A stretch of DNA of 64,000 nucleotides, taken from the NCBI RefSeq assembly GCF_030407495.1, contig NZ_JASDDG010000001.1, positions 124,001-188,000 of the forward strand, given 5' to 3'. Both the position numbers and the translations under genes were made by a program. The DNA is from Arthrobacter sp. APC 3897 (GTDB lineage: Bacteria; Actinomycetota; Actinomycetes; Actinomycetales; Micrococcaceae). Within the stretch, counting starts at the first letter, position 1, and each line of letters opens with the position of its first letter. The notes under the pieces are model-generated. The model had not been told where the DNA came from. It saw only the letters and a list, made by a program, of their open reading frames with translations, and did not search any database. This document shows positions 32,099-41,213 of this stretch, piece after piece.

Positions 32099-32121
32099 GA
32101 ATAGTCTCCTTGTAGCTGGAT

Positions 32122-34311
32122 TTACTTCTGGTCGCCGGTCTCGGTGGACTGCCCGCCGGACGGTGCGGCAGTGGTGCCCGACGGCGGGGTGTCCACGCCG
32201 TGTGCGGCTGCCAGCGAATCGCGTGCCGCCTCGGCGACGGCGTCGGCGGTGATGCCGAACTCGCGGTAGAGGGTCTTGTAATCCGCGGATGCACCGAAGT
32301 GCTCCAGGGAGACGCTGCGTCCGGCATCGCCCACGAGCTCACGCCAGCCCTGGGCGATTCCGGCTTCCACCGAAACCCGGGCCTTGATGTCCTTGGGGAT
32401 AACCGACTCGCGGTACCGGGCGTCCTGCCTGTTGAACCATTCGATGCTGGGCATGGAAACCACGCGGGCGGCAATGCCCTCAGCTGCAAGGGCTTCGCGG
32501 GCCTCAACGGCCAGCTGGACCTCTGAGCCGGTGCCAATCAGGATGACGTCCGGAGTGACAACGTTTCCGTCGCGCACGGCTTCGGCGAGGACGTAGCCGC
32601 CGCGGGAGACGCCGTTTGCCGAGGCAAAGGAATCGGCCGTTGCCGCGCCCTCACCGCGTTCGTAGGTGGGAATGTTCTGGCGGGTCAGCACGATGCCGGC
32701 CGGGTTCTCCGTGTTTTCCAGAATGGTCTTCCAGGCCACGGCTACCTCGTTGGCGTCGCCGGGGCGCACCACGTCGAGTCCGGGAATGGCACGCAGCGAG
32801 GCGAGCTGCTCCACCGGCTGGTGGGTGGGGCCGTCTTCGCCGAGGCCGATGGAGTCATGCGTCCACACGTAGATTGACGGCACACCCATCAGCGCGCCCA
32901 GGCGGATGGCCGGGCGCTGGTAGTCACTGAAAATCAGGAACGTACCGGAGAAGGCACGCGTGTTGCTGTGCATCGTGATGCCGTTGACGATCGCCGCTGC
33001 GGCGTGTTCGCGGATGCCGAAGTGCAGCACGCGGCCGTACGGGTTTCCGGACCACGCGTCGGTCTGCCGGCCGGCCGGGATGAAGGACGGGGAGCCCTCG
33101 ATGGTGGTGTTGTTGGACTCGGCCAGGTCCGCCGAGCCGCCCCAGAGTTCAGGCAGTACCGGGCCGATGGCCGAAAGCACCTTGCCGGACGCGGCGCGGG
33201 TGGACATGTCCTTGCCGGCCTCGAACTCGGGCAGGGAGTTCTCCCAGCCCTCAGGCAGGGTGCCGTTGCTGATGCGCTCCAGCAGGGCGGCGCCCTCGGG
33301 GTTAGAAGCCTTCCAGGCCTCAAAGCGTTCGTCCCACTCGCGGCGTGCCTCAGCACCGCGGGAGACGGCCTGGCGTGCGTGTTCCAGCACGGCGGGGTCC
33401 ACGTCGAAGGACTTCTCCGGGTCGAAGCCCAGCGTTTCCTTCAGTGCGGCAACCTCGTCCTTGCCCAGGGCGGAGCCGTGGATCTTGCCCGTGTTCTGCT
33501 TGTTCGGCGACGGCCAGCCGATGATGGTCCTCAGCGAAATGATGGACGGCCTGCCGGTTTCGGCCTTCGCCGCCAGCAGCGCGTTGTACAGCTCGTCAAC
33601 GTCTTCCACATATTCACCGGTCTTGGTCCAGTCCACCCGCTGGGTGTGCCAGCCGTAGGCTTCGTAGCGCTTCAGGACATCTTCGGTGAAGGAGATGTCC
33701 GTGTCGTCTTCAATGGAGATGTGGTTCTCGTCGTAGATGACAACCAGGTTGCCGAGCTCCTGGTGGCCGGCCAGCGAGGAGGCTTCAGAGGTGACGCCTT
33801 CCTGCATGTCGCCGTCGGACGCGATAACCCATGTGGTGTGGTCAAACGGGCTCTCGCCCTGCGGGGCATCGGCGTCGAGCAGGCCGCGGAGGCGGCGCTG
33901 GGCGAAGGCGAAACCCACGGAGGACGCCAGTCCCTGGCCCAGCGGGCCGGTGGTGATTTCGACGCCGGCGGTGTGGCGGTACTCGGGGTGGCCGGGGGTC
34001 TTGGAGCCCCAGGTGCGCAGTGCCTCAAGGTCACCGATCTCCAGGCCGTAACCGGACAGGAAGAGCTGGATGTAGAGCGTCAGCGAAGTGTGCCCGGGGG
34101 AGAGGATGAAGCGGTCCCTGCCGGTCCACTGGGGATCTGACGGATCGTGGCGCATCAGTTTCTGGAACAGCAGGTACGCTGCCGGCGCCAGGCTCATGGC
34201 CGTTCCCGGGTGTCCGTTGCCGACCTTCTCGACGGCGTCCGCAGCCAGGACACGCGCAGTGTCCACTGCCTTGCGGTCCAGATCTGTCCAGGTCAGTTCT
34301 TGCTCTTCCAT
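32122..34311 (-). CDS. tkt: Transketolase
   Basis: Thiamine diphosphate enzyme of 729 aa that transfers two-carbon units in the non-oxidative pentose phosphate pathway. The cofactor motif begins GDGDMQEG-like as [13 protein letters not shown], the N-terminus has [16 protein letters not shown], and the second domain shows FGIREHAA and the [16 protein letters not shown] loop. The ATG at 34311 gives the usual [11 protein letters not shown] start; a GTG at 34320 would add three residues. It is the first gene of the minus-strand operon. Confidence 0.96.
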   Translation of the reverse strand: MEEQELTWTDLDRKAVDTARVLAADAVEKVGNGHPGTAMSLAPAAYLLFQKLMRHDPSDPQWTGRDRFILSPGHTSLTLYIQLFLSGYGLEIGDLEALRTWGSKTPGHPEYRHTAGVEITTGPLGQGLASSVGFAFAQRRLRGLLDADAPQGESPFDHTTWVIASDGDMQEGVTSEASSLAGHQELGNLVVIYDENHISIEDDTDISFTEDVLKRYEAYGWHTQRVDWTKTGEYVEDVDELYNALLAAKAETGRPSIISLRTIIGWPSPNKQNTGKIHGSALGKDEVAALKETLGFDPEKSFDVDPAVLEHARQAVSRGAEARREWDERFEAWKASNPEGAALLERISNGTLPEGWENSLPEFEAGKDMSTRAASGKVLSAIGPVLPELWGGSADLAESNNTTIEGSPSFIPAGRQTDAWSGNPYGRVLHFGIREHAAAAIVNGITMHSNTRAFSGTFLIFSDYQRPAIRLGALMGVPSIYVWTHDSIGLGEDGPTHQPVEQLASLRAIPGLDVVRPGDANEVAVAWKTILENTENPAGIVLTRQNIPTYERGEGAATADSFASANGVSRGGYVLAEAVRDGNVVTPDVILIGTGSEVQLAVEAREALAAEGIAARVVSMPSIEWFNRQDARYRESVIPKDIKARVSVEAGIAQGWRELVGDAGRSVSLEHFGASADYKTLYREFGITADAVAEAARDSLAAAHGVDTPPSGTTAAPSGGQSTETGDQK

Positions 34312-34320
34312 ATGTGGCAC

Positions 34321-34702
34321 GTTTACCGGGCCCCTCTCTCACTACAGTTGACCGGCGCCCTAGACGCCGGAGACTCCTGGATGCGCTGGTTATCCAGAAC
34401 ATCCGGTTCCTTAACCACAACAACAGGACGCGGAATGGAATCCTTACCGCAATTCGGCATATTCCTTGTTTTTACTGTCCCGCACGGTGCTGCCCGGCGG
34501 CTATTAGGCGGCCGCGGGAAAGGTCCGCTCCAACCTTATCCCGTAGGCAGCGGCAATGGGCGTATCGTTTACTTCCGCGGGACATATGGCCGTTTTGCCG
34601 GTACCGCGGGGTGCCGCACTGCAGGGCTTCGTTTTCTACAGCCGATAGAGGCTATGATGATGGTGGACTTTTCCGGCCCAGATTGGATGATGTGATCGCC
34701 CC
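34321..34702. other. Divergent intergenic region, tkt / ctaB
   Basis: About 380 bp with no convincing gene. It must hold the promoters of the tkt operon (minus) and ctaB (plus). A TATGAT at 34653-34658 is the best -10 candidate for ctaB, but its -35 is poor (TTCGTT, 19-bp spacer). A 6-bp hairpin sits at 34352-34370 near tkt. An open frame that runs through here from within tkt is not credible. Confidence 0.5.
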
Positions 34703-35647
34703 GTGACAACGCAGCAAGCCCCAGCCGACCTTCCGGTGTATACCGGCAAGATGACGGCAGGACGTAAGCTCCGGGCCTACGTGGCACTCACCAAGCCCCG
34801 GGTCATCGAATTGCTGCTGGTGACCACGCTGCCCACCATGATCTTTGCCGAGCGCGGACTTCCCGGCCTGTGGCTCGTGGTCTTCACCATGGTTGGCGGC
34901 GCCCTTGCGGCCGGCAGCGCCGGTGCCTTCAACTGCTACATCGACCGGGACATGGACAAGCTGATGAAGCGGACCAAGAACCGTCCGCTGGTTACCGGCG
35001 AAGTTTCCCCGCGCGAAGCACTCGTGTTCGCCTGGGCCCTGGGCATTGTTTCCATTGCCCTGCTCTGGTTCGGCGCCAACCCGCTGACCGGCCTTCTGGG
35101 TCTGGGTGCAATCCTCCTCTACGTGGTCTTCTATACGCTGATCCTCAAGCGCCGCACCACCCAGAACATTGTGTGGGGCGGCATCGCCGGCTGCATGCCG
35201 GTGCTGATCGCCTGGGCCGCCGTGACCAACAAGGTGGAATGGCCGGCAATCATCCTCTTCCTGATCATCTTCCTGTGGACGCCGCCGCACTACTGGCCGC
35301 TGTCCATGAAGTACGGCGAGGACTACCGCAACGCCTCAGTGCCGATGCTCGGTGCAGTAGCCGGAGCCAAGCTGGTGTCGGTGCAGGTTGTCCTCTATGC
35401 CTATGCCACCGTGGCCTGCTCGCTGCTGCTCATCCCGGCCGGAGGCGCAGGCTTGGTCTACACCCTGGCCGCTGTCCTGTCCGGCGTCTGGTTCCTGGCC
35501 GAGACCCACCGCCTGCACAACCGGGCACAGCATGAAAACGTCACGGACAAGACCGCCATGAAGGTCTTCCACGGCTCCATCAGCTACCTGACCATCCTGT
35601 TCCTGGCGCTGGCCATCGACCCGTTTGTGGGCAGCCCGCTGCTGTAG
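34703..35647 (+). CDS. ctaB: Protohaem IX farnesyltransferase (haem O synthase)
   Basis: A membrane prenyltransferase of 314 aa with about nine helices that adds a farnesyl group to haem B to make haem O for the aa3-type oxidase. The first Asp-rich motif is [15 protein letters not shown], and the second conserved stretch is [14 protein letters not shown]. The GTG at 34703 has no obvious ribosome binding site; an ATG 16 codons later is possible. The enzyme's product feeds CtaA, encoded about 500 bp away on the other strand. Confidence 0.94.
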   Translation: MTTQQAPADLPVYTGKMTAGRKLRAYVALTKPRVIELLLVTTLPTMIFAERGLPGLWLVVFTMVGGALAAGSAGAFNCYIDRDMDKLMKRTKNRPLVTGEVSPREALVFAWALGIVSIALLWFGANPLTGLLGLGAILLYVVFYTLILKRRTTQNIVWGGIAGCMPVLIAWAAVTNKVEWPAIILFLIIFLWTPPHYWPLSMKYGEDYRNASVPMLGAVAGAKLVSVQVVLYAYATVACSLLLIPAGGAGLVYTLAAVLSGVWFLAETHRLHNRAQHENVTDKTAMKVFHGSISYLTILFLALAIDPFVGSPLL

Positions 35648-35686
35648 GACCTGGCCGGCGGCACACGACGCCAACAAGACATACCG

Positions 35687-35720
35687 GGAAGGGCCGGAGG
35701 TTAACGCCTCCGGCCCTTCC
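35687..35720 (+). terminator. Terminator after ctaB
   Basis: A perfect 14-bp GC-rich stem (35687-35700 with 35707-35720) with a 6-nt TTAACG loop, starting 40 nt after the ctaB stop. The following bases are T/G-rich rather than a pure T-run. Confidence 0.75.
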
Positions 35721-35726
35721 TGTGTC

Positions 35727-35760
35727 TCTGGACCGTTCTGGTGTCTGGACCGTTCTGGTG
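35727..35760. repeat. Tandem duplication of a 17-bp unit
   Basis: TCTGGACCGTTCTGGTG occurs twice without mismatch (35727-35743 and 35744-35760), and the first four bases of a third copy follow. Confidence 0.85.
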
Positions 35761-35789
35761 TCTGCGGGCGGTTACGTTCCTCCGCCGAC

Positions 35790-35849
35790 TGACCCGTTGA
35801 TGCCGTTCCGCCGCAGGGATTCCGGCAGCGTCTGTACTCTCGGGCGGGG
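35790..35849. repeat. 60-bp direct repeat, copy 1
   Basis: Begins TGACCCGTTGATGCCG and ends CTCTCGGGCGGGG. It matches copy 2 (35953-36012) at 58 of 60 positions, the two differences being G/A changes in the CCGCCGCAGGG part. The gap between copy starts is 163 bp. No coding function is credible, because the two copies are read in different frames by any frame crossing both. Confidence 0.85.
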
Positions 35850-35952
35850 ATTGCGGCAGGACCTGTCCACTCGGTTCTCACGCTTAGGAATGCGCCTGCG
35901 GCCGGCCGCCTTCCCCGCCGAGTGTCCGGACCAGGTTCTTTCCCCCGTCGAG

Positions 35953-36012
35953 TGACCCGTTGATGCCGTTCCACCACAGGGATTCCGGCAGCGTCTGTAC
36001 TCTCGGGCGGGG
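35953..36012. repeat. 60-bp direct repeat, copy 2
   Basis: Second copy of the element at 35790-35849. The 475-bp space between ctaB and ctaA therefore contains, in order, the ctaB terminator, a 17-bp tandem repeat, the two 60-bp copies and the ctaA terminator, and no gene. Confidence 0.85.
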
Positions 36013-36056
36013 GCTCTGCCGCATAAGAATCCGCCGCACGAATCATCGTCCGCACG

Positions 36057-36090
36057 AAAAACGGGCCGGACTCCGAAGAATCCGGCCCGT
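36057..36090 (-). terminator. Terminator of ctaA
   Basis: A 10-bp stem (36061-36070 with 36081-36090) with a 10-nt loop. Read on the minus strand it is followed by a T-run (AAAAA at 36057-36061 on the plus strand), so it ends the ABC-ctaA transcript. Confidence 0.75.
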
Positions 36091-36122
36091 CAAGGCTTTT
36101 GTGCTGATGCCGCCGCGGGAGC

Positions 36123-37142
36123 TTAGCCCCGGCGTGAAGCGGCGGCGCCGGCCTGGCGGGCAACCGGGTCAGTGCCGGGAACCTGCCGCGAGAACCCGGT
36201 GAAAACCACGTGGGCGGCTGCAGCGGTGAGCAGTGACGCGCCCAGCATGTGCAGCCCCACCAGCAGGATCGGCAGGTGCATGAAGTGCTGGGTGTAGCCG
36301 ATCACGGCCTGGATTATGACGACGACGGTCAGCAGGAGCAGCGAGGAGCGCAGACGCCCGTCAGCGGCGTGCCGGTACACCAGATAGAGCGCCACAACGA
36401 GGGCAAAGACCAGCAGGTAGACGGGCACCACGTGCAGGCGGGTGACGAGATCAGGATCAAACCCGTTGCGGGCCGCCCCGTGGTCACCGGCATGCGGCCC
36501 GGAGCCGGTGACGATGACGCCGAGGACTACGGAGAGTGCGGAGAGGACGCCGAGGGCGCCGAGCAGCGGACGCAGCGTGCGCGTGGCCAGCGGACCGTTG
36601 GTGGAAGCCACCTGCTGCGGAGAAAGCCAGGCGCGGTTCACGAGAATCGTCGCCAGCACAATCAGCACCATCGAAACGATGAAGTGGCCGCCCACAATCC
36701 ACGGATTCAGCCCGGTCCAGACCGTGATGCCGCCCAGCAGAGCCTGCGCGGGAATCCCGGCCAGCAGTGCAATCGACAGTTTGAACAGGTCACGGCGCTC
36801 GGCCCGGATTTTCCAGACGCTGTACACCATGGCAAACGCCACGGCGGCCAGCACAAAGGTCAGCAGCCGGTTGCCGAACTCGATGATCCCGTGGATGCCC
36901 ATTTCCGGGGTGGTGGTCAGGGAATCCGGCGTGCACAGCGGCCATTCCGGGCAGCCCAGCCCGGAAGCGGTGAGGCGCACGGCACCGCCGGTGACGACGA
37001 TGCCGATGTTGGCCACCAGTGAGGCTACGGCAAAAGCACGCACTGTCTTGTTCACGGCAGGTTTGGTCCCGTCAGCCTGTGCAGGGACGACGGGCGATGA
37101 GGCTCGGCCGGAAGATGCGGATGACACGGAATTCAGCTCCAT
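36123..37142 (-). CDS. ctaA: Haem A synthase, COX15/CtaA family
   Basis: A polytopic membrane enzyme of 339 aa with eight predicted helices that oxidises haem O to haem A. Conserved features are GGAVRLTASGLGCPEWPLC near the first loop, containing the Cys pair of the family, EFGNR with a nearby haem ligand, and paired His in the later helices (GGHFIVS, RLHVV, GLHMLGAS). The ATG at 37142 overlaps the end of the ABC permease gene by 10 bp, so it is the last gene of that operon. Confidence 0.92.
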   Translation of the reverse strand: MELNSVSSASSGRASSPVVPAQADGTKPAVNKTVRAFAVASLVANIGIVVTGGAVRLTASGLGCPEWPLCTPDSLTTTPEMGIHGIIEFGNRLLTFVLAAVAFAMVYSVWKIRAERRDLFKLSIALLAGIPAQALLGGITVWTGLNPWIVGGHFIVSMVLIVLATILVNRAWLSPQQVASTNGPLATRTLRPLLGALGVLSALSVVLGVIVTGSGPHAGDHGAARNGFDPDLVTRLHVVPVYLLVFALVVALYLVYRHAADGRLRSSLLLLTVVVIIQAVIGYTQHFMHLPILLVGLHMLGASLLTAAAAHVVFTGFSRQVPGTDPVARQAGAAASRRG

Positions 37143-37876
37143 TTGAACCAGCGGACAGCGGCAAGGCCGCCCAGAATTGTCCACGCCAGAAGAATCAGCG
37201 TGGCGGGGAAATTAAAAGAAGAGTCGATGAGTGCGGAGCGCATGGCTTCACCCAGTGCAGCGGAGGGCAGGATTTCCACGAAGGGCTGCATGATGTCGGG
37301 CAGGTTACCGGCGGGGATGATGATCCCGCCGACGGCAGCCAGCAGGATCCACAGCAGGTTGGTGACCGCCAGCGTTGCTTCGGGCCGGGCGGTGCCGGCA
37401 ACCAGCAGACCCAGCGCCGTGAAGGCCGCAGCGCCGATCAGCAGCGATATGAGGCCCAGCGGGATTCCGGACCAGGACGGTTCCCAGCCCAGGAACGCCG
37501 CAACGATGCTCACCACCACCACTTGGATGGCCAGGACGGCGACGACGGCGATTGCCTTGCCGGCGATGAGCCCGGCCTTGCCCAGCGGGGTGGTGGACAG
37601 GAACCGCAGGACGCCGTAGCGGCGGTCAAAGCCGGTGGCGATTCCCTGCCCCGTGAACGCGGTGGACATCGCGCACAGGGCCAGGATGCCCGGGGTCGCC
37701 ATGTTCACGCGGGACGTCCCGTAGCCGTCGAGGATCGGTGTCACTGACAATGCAACCAGCGCCATGAGCGGCAGGAATACGGCCAGAATCAGCTGTTCGC
37801 CGTTACGGAGCATCGTGACGGCTTCATAACGTCCCTGATTCAGGATGCGTACCGGAAGCGAAGCGGGGGCGCTCAT
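37133..37876 (-). CDS. ABC-2 type transporter permease
   Basis: A 247-aa permease with about six hydrophobic segments and a long first loop containing the CAMSTAFTGQGIATGFDRR region typical of ABC-2 permeases. It pairs with the ATPase encoded just upstream, whose stop overlaps this start as ATGA. From memory, M. tuberculosis carries a similar ABC set next to its ctaA homologue, which suggests a link to cytochrome oxidase or haem, but the substrate is not shown here. Confidence 0.85.
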   Translation of the reverse strand: MSAPASLPVRILNQGRYEAVTMLRNGEQLILAVFLPLMALVALSVTPILDGYGTSRVNMATPGILALCAMSTAFTGQGIATGFDRRYGVLRFLSTTPLGKAGLIAGKAIAVVAVLAIQVVVVSIVAAFLGWEPSWSGIPLGLISLLIGAAAFTALGLLVAGTARPEATLAVTNLLWILLAAVGGIIIPAGNLPDIMQPFVEILPSAALGEAMRSALIDSSFNFPATLILLAWTILGGLAAVRWFKWS

Positions 37877-38832
37877 CGGATTTCCCTTCCGGACAGGTCG
37901 AGGAAGACGTCTTCCAGGGATCGGGATGCCATGTGGATGGCTGACGGAAGGATGCCGGCGCGTGCCCACCACGCGGAAAGCCCGGCGATATCACCGGGCG
38001 TGAGGGCTCCGCGCAGGGTGTAGTGTCCGGGTACCGATTCCCTGACCACCAGATGGGAAAGCCCGACGGCGGCCAGATCAAGCCCGGGTGCGGCGTCGAA
38101 GGTGAGAAGCCGCTGATCGGCCAGTTCGTCGGTCTGCGCCGTGAGCTCAGCGACAGTGCCCTGCGCCACCGTCCTGCCGGCATCGATGATGTAGACGTAG
38201 TCGGCCAGTTTTTGCGCGTCGTCCATCAGATGGGTGGTGAGGATGATCCCCAGGCCGTCATCACGCAGCTCGGAGATGAGGTCGAAGACAATCTGGCGGG
38301 ACTGCGGATCGAGACCGGCGCTGGGCTCGTCCAGGAAGAGAACCTCCGGACGGCCGATCAGTGCGGCGGCCATGGCCAGCCGCTGCTTCTGCCCGCCGGA
38401 GAGGCGGCGGATATTGGAATTGGCGAAACTGCCGATGCCGAGCCGCGAGACCAGTTCATCCACCGGGCGGGGGTCCGCGTACATGGAGGCGATGTGATGA
38501 AGCAGGGGGACCGGGCGCGCGGACGGGGGGAGGCCGCCGTCCTGCAGCATGACACCTACCCTGCTGCGAAGTTCAGCTCCTGCCCCGTAGGGCTCCTGTC
38601 CCAGCAGCCGTACTTCGCCCCCGTTGATGGGCTGCAGCCCCTGGGCGCACTCCAGCGTGGTGGTTTTTCCGGCGCCGTTGGCCCCGAGCAGGGCGGTGAC
38701 TGAACCGCGGCGGGCGGAGAAGTTGACGCCGGCCAGCACCCGGATCATCTTGCCGTCGAGACCGGCTACCGGGCCGCAGTCCTTGATCAGGCCTTTTATG
38801 GTCAGGCAGGGTTCATCGTTGGGCACCGTCAT
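37873..38832 (-). CDS. ABC transporter ATP-binding protein
   Basis: A 319-aa ATPase of the CcmA/DrrA type. Walker A is GANGAGKTT, the signature LSGGQKQR, and Walker B LFLDEPSAGLD, followed by the switch His in TTHLMDD. An extra C-terminal part of about 90 residues follows the ATPase core, as in ABC-2 drug or polymer exporters. It is the first gene of the ATPase-permease-ctaA operon and is divergent from sufR. Confidence 0.88.
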   Translation of the reverse strand: MTVPNDEPCLTIKGLIKDCGPVAGLDGKMIRVLAGVNFSARRGSVTALLGANGAGKTTTLECAQGLQPINGGEVRLLGQEPYGAGAELRSRVGVMLQDGGLPPSARPVPLLHHIASMYADPRPVDELVSRLGIGSFANSNIRRLSGGQKQRLAMAAALIGRPEVLFLDEPSAGLDPQSRQIVFDLISELRDDGLGIILTTHLMDDAQKLADYVYIIDAGRTVAQGTVAELTAQTDELADQRLLTFDAAPGLDLAAVGLSHLVVRESVPGHYTLRGALTPGDIAGLSAWWARAGILPSAIHMASRSLEDVFLDLSGREIR

Positions 38833-38946
38833 ATTCTACGTTAGGTAGTACAGCGTCCTGCACCCGGCCGGCGGTCCCCGGGCAGCGGGGCGCTGGATAG
38901 CCTGTCCTTACTGGCAGGCAGGAACAAATTACGTCATGCTTGTGTT

Positions 38947-39738
38947 GTGTATTCTGTGAGTAACTCTGAGCCGAAGGCAGTCGCCAAGCCGGCAGCAGCC
39001 CGCGAAGCGGAGGAACGCACCCGGGACCGTGTCCTGGGCGCGGTGCTGGAGCATGGCCCGGTGAGCGCCGCGGAGCTGGGCGAACGGCTGGGGTTCACCC
39101 CCGCAGCGGTCCGCCGGCACCTCGATGCGCTTTCCGCCAAGGGGCTGATCGAAGTCAAGCGCGTGAACAATCCGTCGTCGGGTGCAGGACGGCCGGCGCG
39201 GCGGTATGTTTTGAGCAAGCAGGGTCAGGCGTATCTGGGCAACGACTATCTGGATATCGCCACCGAAGCCCTGCGCCAGCTCGGCCTCGCAGCCGGGCCG
39301 GAAGCGATAGAGAAGTTCGCCGCCGAACGTTTCGAGCGGATGGAAGAGCGCTACCGTCCGGTTGTTGAAGCGGCCGGTCCCGCCGTTCAGGACAAGGCCG
39401 AAGCTCTGGCAGCAGAGCTGACCAAGGACGGGTTTGTCGGCTCGACCACCCTGATCGGAACGGCGAAGCAGCCCAGCACACTGCTCAGCGTCCAGTTGTG
39501 CCAGGGACACTGCCCCATTCAGGGACTCGCCAGTTCCTACACGGTCTTCTGCGACAAGGAAACCGAAGTTTTTGCCCGGCTGCTGGACGTGGATGTCCGT
39601 CGACTTTCCACGCTTTCCCGCGGCGGGCATGTTTGTACGACCCACATACCCGTGGGCCGCACCAGGTCCGAGGCGCACGTCCCCGTGCACGCCGAAACCA
39701 ATAAGTCCACATCCATTCATCAGCAAGAAAGGCCGTGA
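38947..39738 (+). CDS. sufR: Fe-S cluster-binding transcriptional regulator SufR
   Basis: A 263-aa winged-helix repressor. The N-terminal DNA-binding domain shows [13 protein letters not shown] and the recognition helix [12 protein letters not shown], followed by the GAGRPARRY wing. Four C-terminal Cys, in QLCQGHC, VFCD and GGHVCTT, are placed to hold an Fe-S cluster. By analogy with cyanobacterial and mycobacterial SufR, the cluster-bound form represses the suf operon and its loss induces it. The start is GTG at 38947, with another GTG three codons on. The stop overlaps the sufB ATG by one base. Confidence 0.92.
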   Translation: MYSVSNSEPKAVAKPAAAREAEERTRDRVLGAVLEHGPVSAAELGERLGFTPAAVRRHLDALSAKGLIEVKRVNNPSSGAGRPARRYVLSKQGQAYLGNDYLDIATEALRQLGLAAGPEAIEKFAAERFERMEERYRPVVEAAGPAVQDKAEALAAELTKDGFVGSTTLIGTAKQPSTLLSVQLCQGHCPIQGLASSYTVFCDKETEVFARLLDVDVRRLSTLSRGGHVCTTHIPVGRTRSEAHVPVHAETNKSTSIHQQERP

Positions 39739-41213
39739 TGACGGATCAAGCAACCCAGAAGTCAACGGCACCCGCCGCGGTGCCGGATTCTGTGATTTCA
39801 GACATCCTGGAGAAGAACCCGGAGCTCGAGGGCATCGGTACCTACGAATACGGATGGGCCGACTCCGACGTCGCGGGTTCAAACGCCCGCCGCGGACTCA
39901 GCGAGGAAGTTGTCCGGGACATCTCGGCAAAGAAGAATGAACCCCAGTGGATGCTGGACCTTCGCCTGAAGGGTCTGAAGTATTTCGACCGGAAGCCCAT
40001 GCCCACCTGGGGTGCGGACCTGTCCGGCATCGACTTCGACAACATCAAGTACTTTGTGCGCTCCACGGAGAAGCAGGCCAACACCTGGGAAGACCTCCCC
40101 GAGGACATCCGCAACACGTATGAGAAGCTCGGCATCCCCGAAGCTGAGCGCGGCCGCCTGGTCTCCGGCGTTGCCGCCCAGTACGAGTCCGAGGTTGTCT
40201 ACCACCAGCTCCGCGAGGATCTGGAACGTCAGGGCGTCATCTTCCTGGACACCGACACCGCACTGAAGGAACACCCGGAGATTTTCCAGGAGTACTTCGG
40301 CACCGTGATCCCGGTTGGCGACAACAAGTTCGGTTCGCTGAACACCGCCGTGTGGTCCGGCGGTTCCTTCGTCTACGTCCCCAAGGGCGTCCACGTGGAG
40401 ATCCCGCTGCAGGCCTACTTCCGCATCAACACGGAAAACATGGGTCAGTTCGAGCGCACCCTGATCATTGCGGACGAGGATTCCTACGTCCACTACATCG
40501 AAGGCTGCACCGCACCGATCTACACCTCGGACTCGCTGCACTCCGCCGTCGTCGAAATTATCGTGAAGAAGGGCGCCCGCGTCCGCTACACGACCATCCA
40601 GAACTGGTCCAACAACGTGTACAACCTGGTGACCAAGCGCGCCATTGCACACGAGGGCGCCACCATGGAGTGGATCGACGGCAACATCGGTTCCAAGGTC
40701 ACCATGAAGTACCCGGCCGTCTACCTGGTGGGCGAGCACGCCAAGGGTGAGACCCTGTCCATCGCCTTCGCCGGCGAGGGCCAGCACCAGGACACCGGGT
40801 CCAAGATGGTCCACATTGCTCCGAACACCAAGAGCTCCATTATTTCCAAGTCCGTGGCCCGCGGCGGCGGGCGTGCAGCCTACCGCGGCCTGGTCCAGGT
40901 CCGCGAAGGCGCCAAGCACTCGGCCAACACCGTGCGCTGTGACGCCCTGCTGGTGGACACCATCTCCCGCTCGGACACGTATCCGTACGTGGACATCCGC
41001 GAAGATGACGTCACCATGGGCCACGAGGCCACCGTTTCCCGCGTCAGCGAGGAACAGCTGTTCTACCTCATGTCCCGCGGCCTTCCCGAGGACGAGGCAA
41101 TGGCAATGATCGTGCGCGGCTTTATTGAGCCGATCGCCCGTGAGCTGCCGATGGAATACGCCCTTGAACTCAACCGCCTCATCGAACTCCAGATGGAAGG
41201 AGCCGTCGGTTAA
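39738..41213 (+). CDS. sufB: Fe-S cluster assembly protein SufB
   Basis: SufB, 491 aa, is the scaffold core of the SufBCD complex on which clusters are built. It has a long beta-helix core and the family's conserved [14 protein letters not shown]-like stretch ([15 protein letters not shown]) and C-terminal [23 protein letters not shown] at 39738 is preferred to GTG at 39735 because AGAAAGG is 5 nt upstream. It overlaps sufR by one base and sufD by one base (TAATG). Confidence 0.97.
   Translation: MTDQATQKSTAPAAVPDSVISDILEKNPELEGIGTYEYGWADSDVAGSNARRGLSEEVVRDISAKKNEPQWMLDLRLKGLKYFDRKPMPTWGADLSGIDFDNIKYFVRSTEKQANTWEDLPEDIRNTYEKLGIPEAERGRLVSGVAAQYESEVVYHQLREDLERQGVIFLDTDTALKEHPEIFQEYFGTVIPVGDNKFGSLNTAVWSGGSFVYVPKGVHVEIPLQAYFRINTENMGQFERTLIIADEDSYVHYIEGCTAPIYTSDSLHSAVVEIIVKKGARVRYTTIQNWSNNVYNLVTKRAIAHEGATMEWIDGNIGSKVTMKYPAVYLVGEHAKGETLSIAFAGEGQHQDTGSKMVHIAPNTKSSIISKSVARGGGRAAYRGLVQVREGAKHSANTVRCDALLVDTISRSDTYPYVDIREDDVTMGHEATVSRVSEEQLFYLMSRGLPEDEAMAMIVRGFIEPIARELPMEYALELNRLIELQMEGAVG

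Noticed and set aside
34147-34695. Plus-strand open frame from within tkt to the ctaB promoter region
   Set aside because: Antisense to tkt for its first part and crosses the divergent promoter region; no family character.
35727-36012. CRISPR-like array
   Set aside because: Only two 60-bp copies, with no regular short repeats or spacers and no cas genes nearby.
35336-36163. Minus-strand open frame across the end of ctaB and the repeat region
   Set aside because: It includes two terminators and reads the two 60-bp repeats in different frames; not a credible protein.
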